32,605 nt of DNA, from the NCBI RefSeq assembly GCF_000518285.1, contig NZ_JADH01000016.1, forward strand, positions 1-32,605, given 5' to 3'. This stretch comes from Williamsoniiplasma lucivorax ATCC 49196. Its GTDB lineage: Bacteria > Bacillota_I > Bacilli_A > Mycoplasmatales > Mycoplasmataceae. The position numbers were made by a program, and so were the translations under genes. This document shows positions 7,730 to 17,139 of the stretch, piece after piece; positions within the stretch are counted from its first letter, which is position 1, and every line of letters begins with the position of its first letter. The notes beneath the pieces are model-generated. The model did no database searches. It was not told the DNA's origin and saw only the letters and a list, made by a program, of their open reading frames with translations.

Positions 7730-8998
7730 ATGATAATCAAGTGAATGTTAGCAGCCAAAATCTTTGGTGCGACAACTTTGGGGGCTGGTGTTACTGTTGG
7801 AGGAGTTTTTGCTTATAAAGCAGTACAAGAATATCGCCAAAATGCTTGAAATGATCAAAGTAATATTTCATTGTATAAACCACCATCAGGTGGGATTTTA
7901 GATAAAGTTTTTGGAAAAAATAAAGAAGAGTTTAATGTTGTTGAATATGCAAAAAACTTTTCCTTCGGCTTGAATGAAGAAAAATATGCATTTCAAACTA
8001 AGGAAAAATTAGTAGAACATCTTAAGATGTTAGCAGAATTTGAAGAAGCTACTTATAAACAATTTACTCAATTTCGCCCAATTACAAACAATGATTTAAG
8101 ATCCAACCAACTAAATTCAAACAAGCGAGAACATCAAATTGATGTTGAAAAACAAAATCTTTTAAATGCATCAACAGCTGCTGTGGGATATGTAAATTAT
8201 TTATTTTACAATACAATAAAAGCTAATTTAGAAAACAACAAAGAACAAACTTTGTGATTTCAACAACAGTTGGAAGGTTATTTAAATTCATATGAATGAA
8301 AAGAATTACTGCAAAAAGTATCTTTTACTGATGGCAATAAAATAGGTAAAACAACAAAAACCCCTAATTATGAAAATATAAATCATAATATTGTTACATT
8401 AATTCAATATTTAACAACCAACAAAAACGTTCCCCAAAATGTTGAATTAAAATCACCATTTGCCTTTAATTTAAAAAATATTAAATTTAATGCAGAAGCA
8501 AAAAATTTAAGTAGAGTTGATGTGAAATCAAAAGAATTTAATGATTGATTAAATGAAGAAATTAATAGAGAATTTACTAGTTTAACTAAACAATTGTTCT
8601 CAAACCCCCAAAACATTAAAGACTTTGAAAAACCTATTGATAATTCACCAGGTAACAGTTTTAAAATCCAAACATTAAATTCAGGTTTGGACTTATTTGG
8701 AAAATTGGATTTTAGTTTTGAAAACGGAAAATCATTTGACCAAAACAACAAAAAACCAACAATAAATTGAAATAATTTTATCGCCCCAACTATTAATGAT
8801 TTAAATATCGGGATTAATAAAACCAAAGAAAATGATATTGAAATTACTTTAAACTCTAAAACAATAAACAAAGATCAGCCTTGGTTAAATATTTTTCAAG
8901 GAGAAGTGAAGATTAAGTGGAAGCATGATACTACTGCAACTGCATGAAGTTCTGGATCTAAAAATCTTTTACTGTCAACTAATTTACAATTGAAATAA
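7730..8998 (+). CDS. Membrane-anchored protein, operon 2
   Basis: A 422-residue protein with one N-terminal hydrophobic helix (about residues 6-29, MLAAKIFGATTLGAGVTVGG and on) and no cleavage-site Cys, so it is probably an anchored protein with a large Asn/Lys-rich outer domain. TGA Trp codons break the apparent frame several times (for instance 8254-8256). Residues 50-150 are helical; the remainder appears beta-rich with repeated FxLKN/FKIQTL patterns. No family recognised. As last gene of the HNH operon and just upstream of the surface-protein operon, a role in cell contact or transfer is possible. The motif ATAAATACTA follows 3 bp after the stop. Confidence 0.7.
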
Positions 8999-9031
8999 GG
9001 ATAAATACTAATTTATTTCCAATTAATTTCT

Positions 9032-9137
9032 ATGTTATAATAAAAACAACAGATTAAGATAGCACGAAAGTGCTATCTTTTTGTTTTTTATAACTATATT
9101 TAGCACTCGTTATCTTTCTGAAAGAAGGAGAAAAAAT
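9032..9137 (+). promoter_or_regulatory. Repeated promoter-hairpin leader, copy 3
   Basis: TG at 9033-9034, TATAAT 9036-9041, hairpin GATAGCAC/GTGCTATC at 9058-9077 plus T-tract, block ATAACTATATTTAG (one change from the other copies), CTTTCTGAAAGAAGGAG with a stronger Shine-Dalgarno than the rest. The spacer reads AGCACTCGTTAT. Confidence 0.85.
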
Positions 9138-9656
9138 ATGAAACCAACAAAACTAAAATACAAAAAACAAGAAAAGAGAACGCGATTTTGAGTTGATTTT
9201 TATAATATCGAAGATATTGAAATTTTGAATTTGTTCAAGGCAACCATCAAAGAAAGTTCCACTCCAAAACAACCAGCACAAGCATATTTCCGTTTAATAT
9301 TTTTACAAGCTATTACCAATTATTTAAAGGATGGAAAGTTATTGGATAATTTTGAAAATGCTTTAGAATCAACACTTGATTCAAGAAATCGAGAAATAAA
9401 ATTAAATGTTGCATTAAATTCTAAAAAAGCTATTTTGGATTCAGAACGTCGTTTAGCAAAAATTGAAGCTAATTTAATTTTATTAACCAACTTACTTGCT
9501 AAACAATTTAACTTTCAAGACAAAATTGAAATGCCAAAAGATTTAGATTTAGAACCTTTTACTTTTTTACATCAATTAGATCGAGAAATGAAATCTCATC
9601 AAAGAAATCAATTAGCTAATTATAAGAAAAAAGATTTTGATAAGGATGGTGAATAA
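9138..9656 (+). CDS. Basic DNA-binding-like protein, operon 3
   Basis: A 172-residue protein with a basic start (KLKYKKQEKRTRFWVDFY), a first domain of roughly residues 18-70 that could be a ribbon-helix-helix or relaxosome-accessory fold (WVDFYNIEDIEILNLF, then AQAYFRLIFLQAITNYLKDG), and a long C-terminal coiled coil. From memory, mycoplasma ICEs carry a short protein of this kind (Mbov_0398 family) directly before a large surface protein (Mbov_0399 family); the same order is seen here, but the match is unverified. The start uses AAGGAG of leader copy 3. It ends in DKDGE one base before the next ATG. Confidence 0.7.
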
Positions 9657-9657
9657 T

Positions 9658-9777
9658 ATGGGATTTATATTATTTGGACTTAAAAGATTATTTGACAAAT
9701 TTATTAAACAAATTAGTGAATCTATAGGGGTTAAAAATCCAACTTCTAGATTTAGAAGAAAAAAGAATAAGGAATAA
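9658..9777 (+). CDS. 39-residue amphipathic protein
   Basis: A 39-residue protein: a hydrophobic, probably membrane-lying helix (MGFILFGLKRLFDKFIKQIS) and a strongly basic tail ending RFRRKKNKE. The ATG follows AAGGATGGTGAATAAT, the usual coupling arrangement. A short gene in the same place between its neighbours makes it more than chance, but the function is unknown. Confidence 0.55.
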   Translation: MGFILFGLKRLFDKFIKQISESIGVKNPTSRFRRKKNKE

Positions 9778-9782
9778 AAACT

Positions 9783-12700
9783 ATGAAAAAAATATTAAAA
9801 CAAGTTATTGCTATATTATCGATTGTAATGTTAACACCATTTCTATTTGCGGCTTCTATTGTTAATAATAACGAAAATACTAGATTACAAACACGAGATT
9901 TACAAACTAGGGGAATTGATCCAACTTTTCCAGATCTAACATTTGGAAATACTGCAGATGTTGAAAGTTATATGAATAATTGAAGTGGGTGAAATGACGT
10001 TTGATACGACGTAGAAACTCGTTTTGATTTGGGTTATTTTAATTCAAATTACCTAAGTTTTTACAAAGGTCTAAAGGCAGATTGAAACATGTGGTATTGA
10101 CACTATGTTTATGATTGGTGAGGATCGGGTACGATTGAAGAATCAAATTGGAAAAATCAAACCAAAGAAATTTCAATTGGTAGGGATTGAGTAGAAGTCA
10201 ACAAAGAAAAATCACCAGGAATCAAATCCGAATCACAAATGTTAGTTAAAGCTAATATTGAAAATAACAGACTTATTTTATACATTAAATCAAAATCCAA
10301 AGCTTGATGAAATGGAGGGTCAACCGCTAATCATAAAACTAAAACCATTTCTAATGCAAGCAACATAAAACTTTTATCAAAAAATGAATGACCAGCCCAA
10401 AATGACAAATTTATATCTTCTATGCAAAAAACATTTAATTTTACATCTTCCACATCTCAATGATTAAATTCTGAATATGTTTTTGATATATGAAACAACA
10501 AACAAATTAAATCTAACAAAGATGTAATTACTGATGAAATTAAAAAAAGAACCAAAGAGAACTTAAAAGATTACAATATTTGAAATGAATATATTGATTT
10601 AGAAAACCCAACAATCACAATTGATAAAGGAACCCATCAACAAAATAAAACAACTGGAAGTGCTAATATTAAATTTAAACCAAGAAAGGTAAATTCAACT
10701 ATTGAAGATAAATTTCAAAAAAATTATAACATGCCTTTATTATTAAATTTTGATAGATTAGCTATTGAAGATAAAATTAATAAAATTTTTGCTGATACAC
10801 CATTTGAATTAGTAACTAATACTTCTACTATTATGGACGAATGACAAATCAAAGATGAACAAGATGGAAGCCCTAACAAAGGATTGTCAAATAAAGAAGT
10901 GATTGAAAAAGAAATTGATAAGAGATTTCAAAATTTCAATAATTCGCACCCAGCTATCAAAGATAAAATTCGACTAACCAGTAAACAATTCATAAATAAA
11001 GAAAATAAAGTCGAAATTAAATTTACTGACAATGATGAATTTACAGGTCAAGGCCAATGAGTTGAAAAAACTGAAATGCAAGTTAAAATAAAACCAACCA
11101 GCATTGCGCTAAACCGCTCATTTTTAGAAAGAATCAAAATCTTTCCAGGAAAAATGGTAAATCCAAATGATCCATCGGGAGCCCCAATTGAAGATGAACC
11201 TGAGTTAGTATGAGATGGGGAAACTCCAACCTTCATTTATCATAACTCAGTTGACTTTCTATTTGAGTCTTCAAAAGGTTCTGGAGAAATGGTGAAAATA
11301 AATGGTGAGCCTATTGAAGTTTATAATAATATTTTTAGTAAAAAATTATTAGATAACCGTTTAGGTCCCGATCCAGATAAAAAAGAAATCCCATATGCAA
11401 TTGAGATTACTGGAAAAGATCCTGATGGCAAAGAACGTAAGATTAATATCAATATTCTTATTCATTCTTTAAATTCAAGAACAACATTTAAATGACAAGC
11501 TTGAGATCCTATAGATGATGCTAATCAACCTGAAAAATACAAACAATGACTTTTAACACAACCTAAATTACCAAATGAAGAAGGTGATATGGTTAAAAAT
11601 CCACTCTATGATCCGACAATTGATGCAGCGACAGGAGTTCGTATTGAACAAATTTGGGTTAAAAAAGATAAGAAATATATAGATAATAATCCTTTTCCAT
11701 TAGACCCTTTTGATAAAAAGGGAAATAAAATTGATCCTAAAAATCCTCCAAAAGATCGAGACTTTGGTTATTTTGCTGAAGCTTATGTTATTAATAGTGG
11801 ATTATTAAATTTATTGGATGAAGGAACATTTAATAAAACATATGATAAGGTTGAAAGATTACAAATTATGGATGACAACGGAAATAAAACTCCTGATGCC
11901 AAACCTGAAATTGTGGATTTTAAAAATGAAGGGCAATTTTCAACTCCTGGATTGTATGAATACTTCTTTCATGTAAAAGATAGAGCGCCACTTTATACTA
12001 ATAGTGGTGGGAAAAAACTAAATCCAGCTGATGTTACAACATATCCCCCAACAGGGAAAAATATTGAAGCTGTTGGTGGAAACATTTTACATAAATTTTT
12101 ATATTTATCCAATAAAGTAGATGCTTATAAAACCCCATTTACAAGTCTCCCATTTATTGAACAAGATCCTAATATTTATAAGTTTGATGAAATCTCAAGC
12201 ATAAGTGCATATCGTTTAAAATGGTATTTAATTAATGAATATAAATTTACAACTGCACAATTAAATAAATTAAATTATGAAAATAATTTTGGTTTTTGAA
12301 AACAATATGTGTCAGAAGGAGTGATGGATAAAATAGAAAGCCCTGGTGGTCACAATGTTTTAAATCTTGAAACAATGCGAATTCAAGATTTGCGTTTGCC
12401 AAAACAAAATTCTGCTCAAGAATTATTTTATGCAATTCACAATTATGCTCAAAAAAATGTTTTTGAGTTTGCTAATGAAAATAATTCTCACGTTATTCCT
12501 GATCAGTGAAATTTATTTGTAGAAGGTGTGAATTTTCCATTAAATGCAGAAAATGCAAAACTTCATTTAGCAGATTTTGCAACACTTACACCTTCTGAAA
12601 AAAGAAAAATCAAAACATTTAAAATTCAAGCTACAAAAAATGGTTGAAATCTTGAAGGTGAGAAAAAATTTAAGGTAAATCATGATGCTGATTTTGATCC

Positions 12701-14048
12701 TAATAAAATTGTAGATTTATATGGTGTGAATTGAAAACAACAAGAATACAATTATCAAGGAGGAAAAAATTCTGAAACAGGAGAAGAATTCCCGCCTATA
12801 ACTTTTGAACAATTTAAACAAAATCATGTTAAAGAATTAATTCAAAAACAATTAGATGCCCAAACACAATTAATTGGTAAAACAGCCAAATTGAAAGAAG
12901 ATTATGAATTAACTACATTTGTTAGTGGTGAAGGTTCTGGAGAATTTGATATTGATACTCCAGAAGCTAAAGCAAAAATTGAAGAATTTTTGTCAACAAG
13001 CTATGCAAAAATATCAATTAGAGTGCAGGCGCATAATCTAACTTCGAATGTTCTACAAAACTGAACTATCCAAAGATATTATAATAATCCACTAGCTACT
13101 CCAGCACCTGAAAAACCAATTCCAGATGTGAGCATACCAATTAGTCGATTTTTAAATGTCAAAGATTTAGGAAAAATGACTTTAAAAAATCAACAAAATA
13201 ATCCAGAGTTAGAACCAGAAGAAATATGAAGTCAAAACAATTTAACATTATGACAAAAAATCATTGAACTCCAAAAAAAATCTAATGCGATTCTATGAGC
13301 TAATGAACCAGAAATTGTTGAACAACGTAATAAATTTTTAGATGAATTGAAATTAAGTGATTTTAATTTATCTTATAAAGATGCTGGTTTTAGACCAACA
13401 CCCAATCCCAGTGATCCTAATGAATTGTTATATCGAAATTATTTTAGTATAACTTCTAATAGCGTTAAATATTACGGTAGTCATGATGCAGAATTTATAA
13501 CTAACCAAAAAGTAGACCCTCCAATAATCAATGCTCGTCCGCATTTAAATGATTTATTTAAAATTACTGATTTAGGAGAAATTAAAGATACTGATGGTGA
13601 TAATACAATTTCTGAACAAGAAATATTTGCAAAATTGATTGAATTAAACAAGGAAACTTTTAATCCAATATTGTATCCAATTTGATACTTCAAATTTGGT
13701 TGAAATTATGTAAATAAGCCAAATGGTGATCAATTTGATCATTCAGTAAATATCAGCCTTTCTCAAGAAGGTAGAAAACATTTAATAGGTAATATTGATG
13801 TTTCTTATTGAACAATCAAAAAAGATGAAGGCACAAAACCACCAATTGATCCGATTGAACCAATTGACCCCGAGCCAGAGAAACCAAAACCAGAGAAACC
13901 TAATCCTGAAAAACCAATTAACAAACCGTTTAATAAATTAAATTTACTTTGAATTATTCCACTAGTACTTATCGGAGTGCTATTAATCGTGTTTGCAATC
14001 AAATGGATTTCTAATCGAAGAGGTTCTCGCAAAATAGCTAAAAAATAG
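9783..14048 (+). CDS. Large surface protein (1421 aa) with signal peptide and C-terminal anchor
   Basis: The largest gene of the element, read through more than twenty TGA Trp codons. It has a signal peptide (residues 1-24, hydrophobic AILSIVMLTPFLFAAS), a Trp-rich segment at about 65-130 (DWNMWYWHYVYDWWGSG), a long beta-rich ectodomain, an EF-hand-like calcium loop DTDGDNTISEQE near residue 1269, a Pro-rich PEPEKPKPEKPNPEKP stalk near 1360, one transmembrane helix (LLWIIPLVLIGVLLIVFAI) and a basic cytoplasmic tail (SNRRGSRKIAKK). This is the layout of a cell-surface adhesin; in a conjugative element it could mediate mating contact. It may correspond to the Mbov_0399-type ICE surface protein, judged only from size, topology and order. 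No Shine-Dalgarno is strong (AATAAGGAATAAAAACT). Confidence 0.8.
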
Positions 14049-14078
14049 TTATTTTTAAAAAACATTCTCTTTATCTTT

Positions 14079-14184
14079 ATGTTATAATAAGAACAACAGA
14101 TTAAGATAGCACGAAAGTGCTATCTTTTTGTTTTTTATAACCATATTTAGTGCTTGCTGTCTTTCTGGAAGAAAGAGGTAAATT
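14079..14184 (+). promoter_or_regulatory. Repeated promoter-hairpin leader, copy 4
   Basis: TG 14080-14081, TATAAT 14083-14088, hairpin GATAGCAC/GTGCTATC at 14105-14124 with T-tract, ATAACCATATTTAG, CTTTCTGGAAGAAAG and AGAGG. Only 30 bp separate it from the surface-protein stop, and no other terminator is seen there, so its hairpin may also stop readthrough. Confidence 0.85.
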
Positions 14185-14664
14185 ATGTCAATTACAAAAA
14201 ACAGTTGAGTTAGTGGTTTTATTTTTTCAAAACAACTAGGTCATGAGCATGTTAATGAAGAAACAGGTAAATCTTCTTATCAAATCAAAATTGGAAAAGA
14301 TTACTTTTGAGTTAGTGAAAAAAATATTTCTGAATGAAACTTAGCTAAACTTGGAGATTTAGATGAAAAGGGAAAACAAAAAACTTTTGTTCCATTTGAA
14401 CATAAAAACAAAAATTTAAATGCTCATTTTTATAAAATCAACATTCCAACAACAAATAAATTAAAAGTTAGTGAAATGACTAATGAAAAAGATGAAAATG
14501 ATCAACCAATTTTTGAAACAAAATTTCTAACTCACAATCAAGTTTATTCATTGATAAAAAACAACAGTATGACAGTTTCAAACTGAGCTAAAGAAGCAAT
14601 TGTTAACAAAGACGAATTGAATTTAGCACCAAAACAAGCAGATAACGATTTGGAAATTAAATAA
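14185..14664 (+). CDS. Uncharacterised protein upstream of ssb
   Basis: A 159-residue soluble protein, starting after AGAGGTAAATT of leader copy 4. It opens with WVSGFIFSKQLGHEHVNEETG and a beta-rich stretch (SYQIKIGKDYFWVSEKNIS), possibly an OB-like or single-stranded DNA-related fold, then a helical C-terminal part (QVYSLIKNNSMTVSNWAKEA). Four TGA Trp codons. The coupling to ssb is close (1-bp gap; AATGATTTGGAAATTAAATAAAATG), suggesting a shared role in DNA handling. No family recognised. Confidence 0.7.
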
Positions 14665-14665
14665 A

Positions 14666-15082
14666 ATGAATCAAATTAATTTAATTGGTCGTATCACAAA
14701 AGATTTAGAACAAAAACAAAGTTCAAATGGTGAAATTTTAATTCATTTTACAATTGCGGTTGATGAATGATCAAAAGAAGGAAATAAAACTAATTTTATT
14801 CCTTGTGTGGCTTTTAAACATCAAGCTGAAAATATGCTGAAATATCTAAGAAAAGGCAGTTTAATTGGTGTTGAAGGTCATTTATCAGTTAAAGGTTATG
14901 AAAAAGAAGGAAAATTTTTAACATTTATTAATGTTGTTGCTGATCGTGTTATGTTTTTGGAATCAAAAAAAGATGTTTCTAATAATCAAGAACAAACTAT
15001 TATTCAACATAATTCTTCTTATGTGGATAACAATTCAGATAACAATTCAGAATTAATTGAAGATTCAATTTTGTGAGATTAA
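14666..15082 (+). CDS. ssb: Single-stranded DNA-binding protein
   Basis: A 138-residue SSB. The OB-fold occupies residues 1-105: NQINLIGRITKDLE, then HFTIAVDEW, TNFIPCVAFKHQAENMLKYL, KGSLIGVEGHLSVKGYE and FINVVADRVMFLE match the family motifs in order. An Asn/Gln-rich linker follows, and the C-terminus is an acidic tip (EDSILWD) which replaces the usual DDDIPF but keeps acid plus hydrophobic residues for partner binding. A TGA Trp gives the last Trp. It is probably the element's own SSB in addition to the chromosomal one, protecting single strands during transfer or replication. The same operon as the uncharacterised 14185 gene. Confidence 0.93.
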
Positions 15083-15084
15083 AG

Positions 15085-15182
15085 CTCAAAAAAGTTGTTA
15101 TAAATCAACTATAAAAAATTTATTTTTTGAGAGTGAATAAATAATATTTTTAAAATATGTAAGTGCAATTCTTACCACTCTC
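15085..15182 (+). promoter_or_regulatory. Two overlapping, mutually exclusive hairpins after ssb
   Basis: Structure 1: CTCAAAAAA (15085-15093) with TTTTTTGAG (15123-15131), inner stem GTTG/CAAC. Structure 2: GAGAGTG (15129-15135) with CACTCTC (15176-15182), inner stem GTAAG (15159-15163) with CTTAC (15171-15175). They compete for GAG at 15129-15131. Structure 1 may be the ssb terminator, though its T-run lies within the stem. The rest of the 15083-15298 gap is plain AT-rich DNA. Confidence 0.5.
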
Positions 15183-15298
15183 ACCAAAAAGTCCAAATTT
15201 ATGACTTTAAACTAAATTAAAATATTTGTTTTTTCATAAATATTTTTCCTTTCACGTTTTTGATAATCTCCTTTCTTTTCAGATTAAAAAAACATAAT

Positions 15299-15405
15299 AT
15301 GTTATAATTTTTATAACAGATTAAGATAGCACGAAAGTGCTATCTTTTTGTTTTTTATAACCATATTTAGTGCTTGTGTTGTCTTTCTGGAAGAAAGAGG
15401 TAAAC
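15299..15405 (+). promoter_or_regulatory. Repeated promoter-hairpin leader, copy 5
   Basis: TG 15300-15301, TATAAT 15303-15308, then TTTTATAACAGATTAAG in place of the AAGAACAACAG of copies 1-4, hairpin GATAGCAC/GTGCTATC 15325-15344 with T-tract, the ATAACCATATTTAG block and CTTTCTGGAAGAAAG. Copy 6 has the same start-site variant, so copies 5 and 6 form a subgroup. Confidence 0.85.
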
Positions 15406-15720
15406 ATGAAAATAATTGATTTTAAAGTTTTATTAGAAAACTTAAATTCAGAAACTAATGAATGAGTGAGTGAGTGATTAAAATATCCTCATGAGTTTAA
15501 TTCAGGTATTGAAGAAACATTAAAATTCGAAAAAGTTAGCAAGAATGATGTTATTGTAGCTACAAATGAAAAAACTAACGAAGTTTTATACTTAGCTGAT
15601 TTCAGCAAACCAATTGATGCTTTATACGAAACTCTTGATATTTTAAGTCAACAATCTTTTATGGGTTTTGCAAATGAATATAGTTTTGAAAATAACCAAG
15701 AAGAATTGGAGATGGAGTAA
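15406..15720 (+). CDS. Conserved small acidic protein, first gene of operon 5 (paralogue of 1876)
   Basis: A 104-residue acidic protein. It matches the product at 1876 over most of its length: LNSETNEW with a second Trp soon after (both TGA), YLADF, PIDALYETLD, QQSFMGFANEY and the tail EELEME. Both genes are first behind the same leader, but the N-termini differ (MKIIDFKVL here, MPNKDKQVQQTTFK there). No recognised domain. The retained Trp residues and DF motif suggest a folded, selected protein. GAATTGGAGATGGAG at the end couples to the next gene. Confidence 0.8.
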
Positions 15721-15721
15721 G

Positions 15722-16387
15722 ATGGGCAAAGAATTACAAAAATTAGCGCAGTTCACTCTGTTAGCACATTTGTTTAATGAGAATGAAGCATGGTTAATTA
15801 ATAGATTATATGATGGAGAATTTATTTTAGAAAAAAATGAAAAAGATTTTTTTGAAAGAAACATCGATTTAAATAAAATTAATTTTTTTCTTGAGGAAGT
15901 GGTGAATGTTATTTCTTGCGATAATTGTGAAAAATGTATTGAAGAAGGAATACAATCACCAAATGAAAGAGAGTTTTTTTCATTGGAGTCTGATAGCGAT
16001 GTAAGTTACCCTGATTTTGAAGGAAGTTACTATGAATTCTCTGAATGTGAATCAAAATATACACATTTTTTCAGTATAGAACCTAGTGACTTAAATGAAG
16101 AACAACTTTTTGAAAATTATAATATTAAAAGAATTTACATTAGTCCTGAATTAGCTGTTGAAAATGGAGATAAATATAACCAAGTAAATGATCAAATAAT
16201 TATAGAATTAAAAGAAAAATTATCATCTATTTTTGAAGAACAAAATTCTTTAGAATGACCAGATGAAGTACTTTACATTACAGATGATGATTTTGAAAAA
16301 TGATGTCCAGAAGCTAATAATCTAGTAAAACAATTTCATAAAGACTATATAAAGTTTGATATGAAAGATGAATTAGATATGGAATAA
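15722..16387 (+). CDS. Uncharacterised very acidic protein, operon 5
   Basis: A 221-residue, strongly acidic protein. The ATG at 15722 is one base after the upstream TAA with GGAGATGGAG before it; the in-frame ATG at 15668 would overlap. It has a helical N-terminus (ELQKLAQFTLLAHLFNENEAW), a CDNCEKC motif near residue 70 that could bind metal together with other Cys, and a Glu/Asp/Ser-rich C-terminal two thirds. It ends DELDME. No family recognised; the charge would suit a DNA mimic, but that is only a possibility. Confidence 0.72.
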
Positions 16388-16406
16388 CTAAAAGAAAAAA
16401 CACAAT

Positions 16407-16511
16407 ATGTTATAATTTTTATAACAGATTAAGATAGCACGAAAGTGCTATCTTTTTGTTTTTTATAACCATATTTAGTACTTGCTGTCTTTCTGGAAGA
16501 AAGAGGTAAAC
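16407..16511 (+). promoter_or_regulatory. Repeated promoter-hairpin leader, copy 6
   Basis: TG 16408-16409, TATAAT 16411-16416, TTTTATAACAGATTAAG, hairpin GATAGCAC/GTGCTATC 16433-16452 with T-tract, ATAACCATATTTAG, AGTACTTG spacer, CTTTCTGGAAGAAAG and AGAGG. Only about 20 bp separate it from the stop of the previous operon. Confidence 0.85.
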
Positions 16512-17138
16512 ATGAAAAAATATGGAAGACTTATAGTTTCTGACAATGGTCTTAGGGCACGTGATAATGGTGCAACAATTAAATCTGCAATTAGCAAGAC
16601 TTGGTTCGTTAATGAATTAAACATTTGAAAAGATGAGCAAATTGAAGAAATACAAAATATTGATGATGAAAATGAAAATGAAATTTCAAAATGATTGAAT
16701 AAAGTTAATGAAATTTATGATTTGTCATCAAAATTAAATGTGAAACAAATTAAAGAATTGGCCGACATTTCTTGATCGGGAGAATGACATCATTCTGGCA
16801 AGTACGCAGCTGAAGTTAAATATTTTTGATTTAATGACATGATTAGAGAAATTAAAACCGATTTAGATTTTTGAAAAGAAAAATCTCAAGAAAAAATCTT
16901 ACCAATGAACGAACTTACCAGCCAAAAAGTCAATGGAACTTTTGCGGTGTGAGGTGGATCAAAAAGACAAGCAAAAATTGAATATTGAGTAGACTTTAAA
17001 AATTGTGAAAAAGTAGGAAATTGAATTTATACACCATTAGGTAAAAAGTCAGCAAACGGAAAATGAATTGAATGAGAACATGCAAATGACTCTATTCAAA
17101 TTGAATTCGAGAATAAAACAGAATTGGAGATGGAGTAA
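16512..17138 (+). CDS. Uncharacterised Trp-rich protein upstream of topoisomerase
   Basis: A 208-residue protein that is only visible when TGA is read as Trp: there are about fifteen TGA codons, so in the standard code it would look like non-coding DNA. The N-terminus (KKYGRLIVSDNGLRARDNGA) may be beta-rich, the middle is helical and acidic, and the C-terminal part (GTFAVWGGSKRQAKIEYWVDF, then EKVGNWIYTPLGK) looks like a small beta domain. It ends in TELEME, coupled by 1 bp to the topoisomerase gene. Possibly a partner of the topoisomerase. No family recognised. Confidence 0.7.
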
Positions 17139-17139
17139 A

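Noticed and set aside
8404-8871. A 155-codon minus-strand frame inside the membrane-anchored gene
   Set aside because: It lies within a + strand gene with a good leader, and its Phe/Leu/Ser-rich composition is what the reverse of Lys/Asn/Glu-rich codons gives.
10000-14000. Frameshifts or decay in the large surface-protein gene
   Set aside because: The apparent breaks are all TGA codons in the same frame; read as Trp the frame is open from 9783 to 14048.
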